Positions 51,680 to 60,027 of a DNA stretch of 64,000 nucleotides are shown here, piece by piece; within the stretch, counting starts at the first letter, position 1; each line of letters starts with the position of its first letter. Location: positions 10,782 through 74,781 of the forward strand of contig JBFWUW010000029.1 in NCBI GenBank assembly GCA_050247075.1, in the 5' to 3' direction. The notes beneath the pieces are model-generated. The model ran no database searches and was not told where the DNA came from. It saw only the letters and a program-made list of their open reading frames with translations. The position numbers and the translations under genes were made by a program. The stretch is from JBFWUW01 sp050247075 (GTDB lineage Bacteria > Planctomycetota > Planctomycetia > Pirellulales > JBFWUW01).

Positions 51680-54184
51680 ATGTTTCGCCCGTCCGTTCGT
51701 GATACCCGGCATGTTTCGTTGGCCCGCGTACTCCATGCGCGGCTGTACGTAGACTTTGCTGGCCGCGTCTTTGCCGCCAGCGGGCCGGTCGCCCACGGTA
51801 AGCTTTTTCAAGCCCTGGGCCGCCAAGGCCGCTGCCCGACGATGGCTGAGTCACCGGCTCCGCGTGTGTTGGGAGTTTCCACCGTCGATGGTGAACTGAG
51901 TCCGCCCCTGCTGCATGGCATCAGCCGTGCCTTGAACCGCTGGCGCATGGAGTTGGCGGCCGAGCAACTGCAGCGGCCCGCCCAGAGGCGCTCCAAGAAA
52001 AGCGTCAATGCGGAACAACAGGAGACCGAACGACTGGCGGCCCGCCTGGATTTGTTGCGAACCTGGCGGGCCGAAATCGCGAATGGACGTGAGCTGGCTG
52101 GCGCCCCCTATTTTTTGGATGCCGTCGAAGAGGCGGCTTTTCAGGACGCCTGGGAAGCAGCGCAGGGTGCGCATCGGCTGACGCCGCTCATCGCCTGGCA
52201 GGCCCGGCTGGTCTGCTGGCTGTCGGGGAATTACGCCGCCCGGCGTTTCCTGGCGGCGGCGGCACAATTGTTGGAAGACTATCCCCAGGATTTACGTTGC
52301 CATCAAGTCCGCGGCTTTCAACAGGTGGTAATGTCTTGGAAGCAGCGCGGCGGGCAAGAGCGAGTCCGCGTTCTGCTGAAGGAGATGGCCTTGCATCACA
52401 AGACGCTTGCGCCGGAGATTGTCCGCCGGATAGGGTGTTCAACCCGGCTGCGGGGGCGAACCTATCCGCAACATTGCGACCGGCTGATCGACGGTTGCAC
52501 GCGGCTCATCCGGGAAGATGAGGGACACCGTTGGCATCTCGTCCCGGCAGCGCTAGCGGCGCTGGCTGCCTGCGATGGCAGCCCGGCCTTGCTCCCTCGG
52601 CGATACCTTCAACCGGCAGCCGCGCGGGAGGACTACTCTTGTCTTTTGCGTATGGTGGAAAAACTCGCCGAGCAGATTGGCCTGCCGGGCTACGAGGCAC
52701 TGCTGGCTGCCTTGCGCCAAATGCCCGAGCCTCTCCGGATAGTGGAACCGGGCTTACTTCGCGAATACCTGTCGAAAGGCAACTCATTGGCGAACTGCGT
52801 CTGGGCGGCCGAGCGGAATCTGCTGCAAGTATTGTCACATTCCCGCCTGCGGATCGCGGATGCGCAGCGGCTCGAAAATGCCTTCGCGGGCCGTGGGTTT
52901 CCCTTGGATGGCTACGAGCTTGGGGCGGTAGTCAGCCGCATTCAACACAAGGAGCATCTGGCGGCCATTTACGCCTGGCTAGCCTGGTTGGGCGGCGTGT
53001 CGCCTCGGGCCATCACCCCGCGCCTGCGCGACCTGTTGTGGAGTTCTCTCTGGAACAGGCTGCTGACCAGTGTTGGCCAACAAGGTTGGTTTGAGCAGTT
53101 GGCCCCTTGCCTGGTTCCCCCGCGCCGCGCGGCGGGCCGCGCCGGCCAGCAACCATTGCTAGACACGATCGCTGAGTACCAACGCATGGCCCGCAAGAAG
53201 ATGTCGCTTCCCAAGTCGCTGCGGAAGCTGCTGGGCAGCCAAATCAGTCGGCAGCGTGAACGCGACCGGCTGCGTACCCTGCTGGCGGCCGGCGAGATCG
53301 GCCCCGCCGCGCAAGCCCGTTTGCGGCATCTGGAGAACGAGGCCGGCCGGCCTCCCTCCGCCGCCAAGCTCCTCCGCGTGGCTGAGGATGCCTATTTGCT
53401 GCTGGGCATGGAAGCTCTGGCGGCCGTGGCCAACGAATTGGCGGCGGCCAAATGCCGAACGCAACTGGGCGGGCTAGCCGAGCTTCTCCCGCCGGAGCGG
53501 CTGTGGGACTTTGCCCTGTGGATGGAAGCCATGAACCCCGCGGAGCGCGAGCGGCTGCGGAAGGTGATCGCGGCCCGCGACCTCTACGGCGGCGGATACA
53601 AACAGCGGCTGGCCGAAAACCACGACTGGATCCGGCAAGCCGATGTGCGGGGCATTGAACTTGGCCCCTGGTTTTCCGCCGAGCCGTGCCGCATGGAGAT
53701 TGACGGCCGCGCGATGGAGACGTCGCTGGCCAGCGATTTGCGGCACATCTTTCTGATGGGGGCCTACTTCGGCACCTGCCTGAGCCTGGGCGATTGCAAC
53801 CAGATGTCGGTCTTGACAAACGCCTACGATGCCAACAAGCAGGTCGTCTTCATGTTTGCCGCCGATGAAACGGGCCGCCAGCACATCGTGGCGCGGCAAT
53901 TGATCGCCATCAGCAGCGACTTCAAGCTGGTCGGATATTGCTGCTATGTGAGCAGCCGAGGCACCGAGACCGGGTTTCGCCAGCGAGTCACGGCGGCCAT
54001 GTCGGCCTACTGCGGCCGGTTGGCCGCGCAGTGCGGTCTGGAACTGGCCGATCAAGGGTCGCCCCAGGAGATTCGGGACCATTTTTGGTACGACGACGGG
54101 GAATGCGTATGGCCGGCCGAGGCCCGCACGGCCTGGGCGGATGCGCGTCAGGCGTCCAGTGCCGCAACATCCTTGTCTTGTTGA
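51680..54184 (+). CDS. Large cytoplasmic protein of unknown function
   Basis: An 834-residue protein from the ATG at 51680; an internal ATG at 51842 would give 780 residues. Third-position GC rises from about 51720 on, which favours the earlier start. No signal peptide or transmembrane segment. The sequence is Ala/Leu/Arg-rich and mainly helical (AEQLQRPAQRRSKKSVNAEQ). The C-terminal part is distinctive: HIFLMGAYFGTCLSLGDCNQ, MSVLTNAYDANKQVVFMFAA, IVARQLIAISSDFKLVGYCC and DHFWYDDGECVW, with several cysteines. I do not recognise the family. The C-terminal GTCLS...NKQV...RQLIAI...GY pattern reads like a conserved module, perhaps planctomycete-specific. It is followed by the secreted glycan-related genes, but nothing ties it to them. 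Confidence 0.82.
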   Translation: MFRPSVRDTRHVSLARVLHARLYVDFAGRVFAASGPVAHGKLFQALGRQGRCPTMAESPAPRVLGVSTVDGELSPPLLHGISRALNRWRMELAAEQLQRPAQRRSKKSVNAEQQETERLAARLDLLRTWRAEIANGRELAGAPYFLDAVEEAAFQDAWEAAQGAHRLTPLIAWQARLVCWLSGNYAARRFLAAAAQLLEDYPQDLRCHQVRGFQQVVMSWKQRGGQERVRVLLKEMALHHKTLAPEIVRRIGCSTRLRGRTYPQHCDRLIDGCTRLIREDEGHRWHLVPAALAALAACDGSPALLPRRYLQPAAAREDYSCLLRMVEKLAEQIGLPGYEALLAALRQMPEPLRIVEPGLLREYLSKGNSLANCVWAAERNLLQVLSHSRLRIADAQRLENAFAGRGFPLDGYELGAVVSRIQHKEHLAAIYAWLAWLGGVSPRAITPRLRDLLWSSLWNRLLTSVGQQGWFEQLAPCLVPPRRAAGRAGQQPLLDTIAEYQRMARKKMSLPKSLRKLLGSQISRQRERDRLRTLLAAGEIGPAAQARLRHLENEAGRPPSAAKLLRVAEDAYLLLGMEALAAVANELAAAKCRTQLGGLAELLPPERLWDFALWMEAMNPAERERLRKVIAARDLYGGGYKQRLAENHDWIRQADVRGIELGPWFSAEPCRMEIDGRAMETSLASDLRHIFLMGAYFGTCLSLGDCNQMSVLTNAYDANKQVVFMFAADETGRQHIVARQLIAISSDFKLVGYCCYVSSRGTETGFRQRVTAAMSAYCGRLAAQCGLELADQGSPQEIRDHFWYDDGECVWPAEARTAWADARQASSAATSLSC

Positions 54185-54316
54185 TAGCCAACCGCCGGCG
54201 GCAGCCAGTCCCCCACTACGGATGCTGGCAACGGAGAACTTCTCGCAACCCGCAACGCTGGCTAGTAAACTCGCGTCTACGCGTATACGTTGCATGCTTC
54301 TGCGAGGAATATCTTC

Positions 54317-57217
54317 ATGCTGCGAAGTTGCTGTTGGCTGGTTCTGGCGTCGATAGGGCTAGTGTCGGGCGGCGCGGCCGTGGCGGCGGAGGCTATTCGT
54401 TCGGGCGATGGCTGGTCGATCCATCCTCAGGTGGTCGAGGAAGATTGGCAAAGCCTGGTGCGGGGCCGGAACCTGGCGGCGGGCAGGCTGGTGCAGCCGC
54501 AGCCCGCACCCAATGACCACAACACCGGCAGCGATCTCAAGAATCTGACCGATGGCGGCCTGGCCGGGGCGGAAGGGCGGATGTGGAGCGACAAACGGGC
54601 TATGGGCTGGGCCTATCAGCCTTATGCGCGGTTGACGTTTGATCTGGAAAAATCGCAACCGGTGGGGCAGGTGGTGATGCGGTTGCAGGTTATCAACAAA
54701 GGCAGCACGCTGCCCGGCAAGATCACCGTCTCGCTGAGCGATGACGGCCAGGAGTTTTCGCCCGTTCGAGACTTGTCACTTAAGACCAATCCCGATGACG
54801 ACCCGCGGACAACGTATGAGGCCTTGCCCTTCGATCCGCCGGGTATTTATGCCGTGGTGTTGGAGTTGGGCTACAAAGCCCGCTACGTGCAGCTCGACTT
54901 TGCGTTGATCGGCGCAATGGTCACGGACGAACTGGCAATCCTGCCGGCAACTGGCGCGGTGAAGAAGATTCCCCCCCCCCCGCAAGTCACGACCGAATAC
55001 CGCGATTACGTCTTTGACCGGCGGGACCAGTACCGCCAGATGACCGCGGCCGGCAATCTGCTGTTGGGCAAACCGTTGCGCTACTCGCCGGCACCAACAC
55101 AATATTTGACGGTGGATGACGACGACCCGCTACAACTGACCGATGGCAATTTCTGCGAGCGGGTAGACGAGGCGATCTGGTTTGAGCGGGGCTGCGTCGG
55201 CTGGCAGGGGCCGCCGCTGGCGACGATCTTTGCCGATCTGGGCGAGGTTCAGCCGATCGACTCGGTGGTCATGCGGCTGCTAGGCGGGGCCGCGCAGAAC
55301 GCGCTGGAATTTCCCGACGAGATCAAGGTGCTGCTGAGCGATGACGGCTTGGAATACTTCGAGGCAGCCGCCCGACACAAGCGCGGGTTGGACGATCTTT
55401 CGGCCGATGGTTGGACGTTGCCGGAGAACAAGATCCCCTGGGTCCACAACTTTCGATTGCCGATTGGACAGCGTGCCCGCTACGTGGCGGTGCAAATCGC
55501 CCACAAGAAGCAGTTCATCGTTAGCGACGAAATGGCCGTCGTCAAAGGGGCCGACGATCTGCCGCTGTTCCAACCCGATGCCGAGAAGCGGGTGGTACTG
55601 GTCACGGAAGGGGTGGCGTTTCTGCCGGTGTGGGGCAATGTTCAGCCGGTCTGCCAGAATATGCCGCTCCGTTCGCGCCTACAAAAGCAGGATGCCCGCG
55701 TCGGCGACCAGTTTGACGCGCCCTGCCAGATTTTGCTGGATCTGCCGGACACCTTGCAATGTCTGAACGCGGGCCTGGAACCGGTGGAAGTCTTGCACGA
55801 AGGGCGCAAGTATCTGCGGTACACGATCAAATGGGCGGGCGAAGGGACCGAATTGTACCTGCAAAGCCTGTTGCCCGCGGGCGAGACCGATGTCTTGTAC
55901 ACGTCGGGGGACAGCGGCAACGGTGCCGAGAACGAGCGCCCCATCACCTGGCGGTCGCTGTATATTCCGCCGGCGCGCGTTCCCAAGCGGCTGCATGTCA
56001 GCCTCTCGTGGGCCGACGCCCCCACGCTCTACAAGACCTGGCCCAACTACTTACAGGCGCAGCGGCATTTGGGTTTCAACGGAGTTGGCATGCAGCCGTG
56101 CTACTGGCCGGAGAGTGTTGTCCCGGAATACCAGAAGATCTTGAAGGAGATTCGGGGCCAAGGTTTTAAATTGATTCAGATTGAATCGCCGGCCGGCGCG
56201 GTGGCCGGCGACCGCGAGCACGAAGAGACAAAAACAAGAATGGCCGACGGCAAGTTTGGAGACGTCTGCGCGGCCTATCGCGGCCAGTACTACCAGAAAG
56301 AACACCACAGCTTTGCCCGCGCCGCGACCTGGATCGAGCCGGACATTATTTTCTACGACATCGAAGCCTACTGGCGGGGTTCCGTGAATGCCGAATTGTG
56401 CGAACACTGCCAGCAGCGTTATCGCCAAGGCAATTACGCCAGTTGGAATGAGTACCGCGCCGCGATGGGCCGCGAGATTCATGTCGATATGAAGAACAAG
56501 ATCGACAAAGCCCTGGCCAAGGCGGGAATCACGCGAAAGATTGCATACGGCAGCTACCGTACCGAGCCGATCACGCCCCTCAACGATGGGCTGTTTTCCT
56601 TCGACAACACCTACCCCGATCTGTTGCAGATGGCCATGCCCAGCCTGTACGTGGCGGGCAATCCGCTGGCTGTGGCCGAGAACATTGCCGCCAACCGGGC
56701 CCGCATGCAGACCAACGAGATTGTTCCCTGGCTGAGCACCGGCTGTTACGGCGAATACGATCCGGCGCGGACCCGCGACATGATTCTGGAGGCCTTCGCC
56801 AACGGAGCCAGCGGCGTGACCTATTACTGGTATGGCCATTTCGATGCTGGACACTTCAAGTCGCACGCCGAGGCTATCAACATGGTCGCGCCGATCGAAG
56901 ATATCTTCATGGACGGCACGCCTCTGACCGGCCTGACGTGCGGCCACGGCCAACTCAAGGTCTGCGGCATGGGCCTGGGCCAAGACCTGGCCGTGCTGGT
57001 CTCGAATTACCAGGGAGTTTCCCCAGGCACCGGCGTGATGGTGCAAACTTCCGCCGCGCCGGGCAGTCCCGTGCATGATTGCCACACCGGGCAACGGCTG
57101 GGCATTATCCAGCCGGATGGCGGCTTTCAGGTCACGCTGGATGAATTCGCGACCCGGTTGTTGTACATCGGAGAAAAGTACATTGCAGCCGTGGCCAACG
57201 GTGTGAATAGCAAATAA
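54317..57217 (+). CDS. Secreted glycosidase-like protein with two discoidin-like domains
   Basis: A 966-residue exported protein. The ATG at 54317 has GAGGA 8 bases upstream; the signal peptide is CCWLVLASIGLVSGGAAVAA. Two F5/8-type C (discoidin)-like beta sandwiches follow, about 50-215 (QVVMRLQVINKGSTLPGKIT, ITVSLSDDGQEFSPVRDLSL) and about 240-420 (SVVMRLLGGAAQNALEFPDE, IKVLLSDDGLEYFEAAARHK). A TIM-barrel-like part starts at about 560 (LSWADAPTLYKTWPNYLQAQ, DIIFYDIEAYWRGSV, CEHCQQRYRQGNYASWNEY) and ends in a small beta domain. Candidate acids are the Asp/Glu of FYDIEAYW. Probably a carbohydrate-binding glycoside hydrolase; the family was not identified. Confidence 0.82.
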   Translation: MLRSCCWLVLASIGLVSGGAAVAAEAIRSGDGWSIHPQVVEEDWQSLVRGRNLAAGRLVQPQPAPNDHNTGSDLKNLTDGGLAGAEGRMWSDKRAMGWAYQPYARLTFDLEKSQPVGQVVMRLQVINKGSTLPGKITVSLSDDGQEFSPVRDLSLKTNPDDDPRTTYEALPFDPPGIYAVVLELGYKARYVQLDFALIGAMVTDELAILPATGAVKKIPPPPQVTTEYRDYVFDRRDQYRQMTAAGNLLLGKPLRYSPAPTQYLTVDDDDPLQLTDGNFCERVDEAIWFERGCVGWQGPPLATIFADLGEVQPIDSVVMRLLGGAAQNALEFPDEIKVLLSDDGLEYFEAAARHKRGLDDLSADGWTLPENKIPWVHNFRLPIGQRARYVAVQIAHKKQFIVSDEMAVVKGADDLPLFQPDAEKRVVLVTEGVAFLPVWGNVQPVCQNMPLRSRLQKQDARVGDQFDAPCQILLDLPDTLQCLNAGLEPVEVLHEGRKYLRYTIKWAGEGTELYLQSLLPAGETDVLYTSGDSGNGAENERPITWRSLYIPPARVPKRLHVSLSWADAPTLYKTWPNYLQAQRHLGFNGVGMQPCYWPESVVPEYQKILKEIRGQGFKLIQIESPAGAVAGDREHEETKTRMADGKFGDVCAAYRGQYYQKEHHSFARAATWIEPDIIFYDIEAYWRGSVNAELCEHCQQRYRQGNYASWNEYRAAMGREIHVDMKNKIDKALAKAGITRKIAYGSYRTEPITPLNDGLFSFDNTYPDLLQMAMPSLYVAGNPLAVAENIAANRARMQTNEIVPWLSTGCYGEYDPARTRDMILEAFANGASGVTYYWYGHFDAGHFKSHAEAINMVAPIEDIFMDGTPLTGLTCGHGQLKVCGMGLGQDLAVLVSNYQGVSPGTGVMVQTSAAPGSPVHDCHTGQRLGIIQPDGGFQVTLDEFATRLLYIGEKYIAAVANGVNSK

Positions 57218-57249
57218 GGCTCCATAGTTCCTGGATGGGAGGTGTGCTT

Positions 57250-59268
57250 GTGATACGTCGCGCTTGGGTTGCCGTGTTATTGGTATTGGCGGTGTTGGCT
57301 CTGCGGCCATTGATGATCGTTGCCGATCCGCCCGCCGATCGTGACGACAGTCCACTGGCGAATGCCCCCGTTGGCCAGCAGGAAGCTCCGCGAGAGGGCC
57401 GCCACGAACATGGCCACTCGCACGGGCACGACGGACATGAGCATGCGCACGATCACAACCATGCGGAGACCGCCGCGTCTGCCCCCAAGTGGCCTGCCGC
57501 GATGATGCTGCCGGCAATCGAAGGGCCCAAGCCGTGGTCGGACAAGCCAATCTTGGACGATCCTGACCGCTTTCATATTGCCATCATGACCGACCGCACG
57601 GGCGGCCACCGGCCGGGCGTGTGGATGAAGGCCGTGCGGCGGCTGAACTTGATGCGTCCGCGATTTGTAATGTCTGTGGGCGATTTGATTGAAGGCTATT
57701 CCAAGGACCGCCAGGAAGTCGAAGGCCAATGGCAAGAGTTCTTGGGCTTTATCGACCAGATGGAGATGAAGTTCTTTTTTGTGGCGGGCAACCACGATCT
57801 GACCAACCCGATGATGCACGATATTTGGCGGGAACATTTTGGCAAGGAGTGGTACTCGTTTGATTATCGCGGCGTTCACTTCTTATGCCTGAATTCCGAG
57901 GATCCCGAAGAACATTTGGGGGACGAGCAGTTGGCCTGGATTGAGCAAGACCTGCACGACCATGCCGATGCCCGCTGGACGTTGGTCTTTTTTCATAAGC
58001 CGCTGTGGCTGGCCGCCGAGCGTGCCCGCGCCGCGGGCAACGCCGATCCGACCAATTGGGGCAAGGTCGAGGAGTTGCTAGGCTCGCGTCCGCATACAGT
58101 ATTTGCCGGACATGTACATCACTATGTGCAGTACGACCGTAAGGGGGCCAAGTATTACCATCTGGCGACCACCGGCGGGGCATCGTTATTGCGCGGGGAG
58201 CCGTACGGTGAGTTCGACCATGTTGCCTGGCTGACGATGGAAAGCGACGGGCCGCACATCGCCAATCTGCTGTTGGACGGCATTCTTCCGGCCGATGCCG
58301 TGACGGAGCAAGGGATCAAGCGGTTTCGCGGTTTTCTCGCCAAGACGCGCCTGGAGGTGGCCCCGATCTTGATCGACCAGGCCGAGGGATTTTCCGAGGG
58401 CCGCATCGAGCTGCGGTTGAGCAACGACTTTGATACGAAGGTGGAGATGTCCGGCAAAATCGACGGGCTGCCACTACGCGGACTGTACGTCAACCCGGCG
58501 GAATTAACGCTGCGGGCCGAACCTGGACAGGCCGCCGAGTTGGCGGTCAATATCCGTTTTGCCGAGCAGGTTGAATTTGACCACCTGGTTGGCACCCTGC
58601 TGACAGCCACGCTAAAAACCGTTGAGGAAACACCCCTATTGGCCGAGCGGACCGTACCGGTGATTATCGACAGGCGTTTTCCGTGTCTCGCGGCGCCCGC
58701 CGAGGTCGCCGTGGATGGCAACTTGCAAGAGTGGGGCGATTTGCCGCACGCCACAGCGGAGCAGCCGCTTGTGCTTGGCCCGGCCCAACAATGGCAAGGC
58801 CCAGGCGACGCCGCGTTGCGGTTTGTCCTGTCTCACGATGACGAGCGGCTCTATTTTGCCGGCCGTGTGGCCGATGACACGCTGCTGACGGGCGACGGGC
58901 TGGAACTGCGCTTCGATACACGTTCTAGCGCTGCCCGCGCCGCCAACGGCGGGCTGAACGCCAAGCCGTTTGTCTTTAGGCTGTCCGCACCCGACAAATC
59001 TGGCAAGAACGCGCTGTCCGTGAGTGGGCCGCGCGAACTGGCGGATGCCAAGGCCGTCGGACTCCGTAGCGAGGATGGCTACGACTTGGAGCTATCGGTT
59101 CCGCTGGCCGGCTTGATGGCCGAACAAGGCCCGGACTGGCAAACATTTCAAGCCACGGCAGCCATCGTCGATATCGACGATGCCAACGAAAAGCCAGTGC
59201 GTGTGTTGTGGCGCGGCACGCCCGAACTCGACAAGCGCAACATCAACTGGGGACAGTTCGCGAGGTAG
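57250..59268 (+). CDS. Secreted calcineurin-like phosphoesterase with His-rich N-terminus and CBM9-like tail
   Basis: From the GTG at 57250, with GGGAGGT 6 bases upstream (the ATG at 57235 overlaps this site), 672 residues. Signal peptide: RAWVAVLLVLAVLALRPLMI. A His/Gly/Asp-rich stretch (about 50-75: HEHGHSHGHDGHEHAHDHNH) precedes the metallophosphatase domain with its five motifs: DRTGG near 115, GDLIEG near 144, GNHD near 180, FHKP and GHVHH near 287. Residues about 484-672 resemble the carbohydrate-binding module 9 / CBM9-like DOMON fold (AEVAVDGNLQEWGDLPHATA, LRFVLSHDDERLYFAGRVAD, ELSVPLAGLMA). It is 32 bp after the glycosidase-like gene and probably in one operon. Substrate unknown. Confidence 0.88.
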   Translation: MIRRAWVAVLLVLAVLALRPLMIVADPPADRDDSPLANAPVGQQEAPREGRHEHGHSHGHDGHEHAHDHNHAETAASAPKWPAAMMLPAIEGPKPWSDKPILDDPDRFHIAIMTDRTGGHRPGVWMKAVRRLNLMRPRFVMSVGDLIEGYSKDRQEVEGQWQEFLGFIDQMEMKFFFVAGNHDLTNPMMHDIWREHFGKEWYSFDYRGVHFLCLNSEDPEEHLGDEQLAWIEQDLHDHADARWTLVFFHKPLWLAAERARAAGNADPTNWGKVEELLGSRPHTVFAGHVHHYVQYDRKGAKYYHLATTGGASLLRGEPYGEFDHVAWLTMESDGPHIANLLLDGILPADAVTEQGIKRFRGFLAKTRLEVAPILIDQAEGFSEGRIELRLSNDFDTKVEMSGKIDGLPLRGLYVNPAELTLRAEPGQAAELAVNIRFAEQVEFDHLVGTLLTATLKTVEETPLLAERTVPVIIDRRFPCLAAPAEVAVDGNLQEWGDLPHATAEQPLVLGPAQQWQGPGDAALRFVLSHDDERLYFAGRVADDTLLTGDGLELRFDTRSSAARAANGGLNAKPFVFRLSAPDKSGKNALSVSGPRELADAKAVGLRSEDGYDLELSVPLAGLMAEQGPDWQTFQATAAIVDIDDANEKPVRVLWRGTPELDKRNINWGQFAR

Positions 59269-59286
59269 CATCAACACCCAAGCCGC

Positions 59287-59934
59287 CTACTCCGCTTCCG
59301 CCGAAAAAGTCAGCACCCCAAACTTATCCAACCGTGCCAACGTGAAGCGGACGCCGTTTTGGCTGACGGTGGCCGGCGTGCCGCCGGCGGCATCGGCCAA
59401 AGCACCTTCGATCCAGCGGCCCGAGTCGTTCCAGCCGGGAGCGAGCGCGTTGGCCAGCAGCAGCATGTAGAGCGATTCGGGAACTTCATAGGTGGGGGGG
59501 GGCGTCTCGTCGGTCTCCTTGGCGCGCACCACGCGCCGCGGCACGAGTTGCATGGTCAGGCAGGCCCACGACAAGCTTTCGGCGGGGCCTTGCAGTTCGA
59601 CAAACACGCGGTCGCCGCTGAGCCGGCCGAAGCAGCGCTCCAGTCCGTCATCGGGGGTGATGGCTTCGTAGCGGAACCGCGGCTCCACCGGACTATCGAG
59701 TGCGGCTTGCAACCGGTCGCGCGACAGCCCCAAACCTGGCCCGTCGTGGCCGGGCTGGGCAATTTTGACGCTGGCCTCGTCGGGAACCTCCACGCTGGCC
59801 TGGTTAGTATCGACATTGCCGGTCACAATCCGATCGAGGGCCATCCCCACCAACAATCCCAACCCAGCCAGGCAAGCCCCGGCCAAGGCCACGGTTGAGG
59901 CAGGGTAACTGCGGTCGGTGAAGGAATTGGGCAT
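59287..59934 (-). CDS. Membrane-anchored hypothetical protein
   Basis: A 215-residue protein with one N-terminal hydrophobic helix (about 13-36, STVALAGACLAGLGLLVGMA) and a soluble part: RCFGRLSGDRVFVELQGPAE, ACLTMQLVPRRVVRAKETDE and YMLLLANALAPGWNDSGRWI. No signal cleavage site or catalytic motif is seen and no family was recognised. It lies 18 bp from the end of the convergent phosphoesterase gene. Confidence 0.7.
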   Translation of the reverse strand: MPNSFTDRSYPASTVALAGACLAGLGLLVGMALDRIVTGNVDTNQASVEVPDEASVKIAQPGHDGPGLGLSRDRLQAALDSPVEPRFRYEAITPDDGLERCFGRLSGDRVFVELQGPAESLSWACLTMQLVPRRVVRAKETDETPPPTYEVPESLYMLLLANALAPGWNDSGRWIEGALADAAGGTPATVSQNGVRFTLARLDKFGVLTFSAEAE

Positions 59935-60027
59935 GATTGAGTGAGTCCGTCATTCCAGTTGATCTTCATCCGCGCGAGGTTGTATCGCCTCGTGAAAGCC
60001 CATTCCGCGAGCCGGGCATTCCGAAGG

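Noticed and set aside
51383..51826. Minus-strand frame of 147 codons between the SMP-30 gene and the large unknown gene
   Set aside because: Low protein-like character, overlaps palindromes and degenerate repeat boxes, and is opposite to the start of the better supported gene.
56051..57550. Minus-strand open frame (499 codons) opposite the glycosidase-like gene
   Set aside because: Antisense to two genes with signal peptides and domain motifs; no recognisable protein features.
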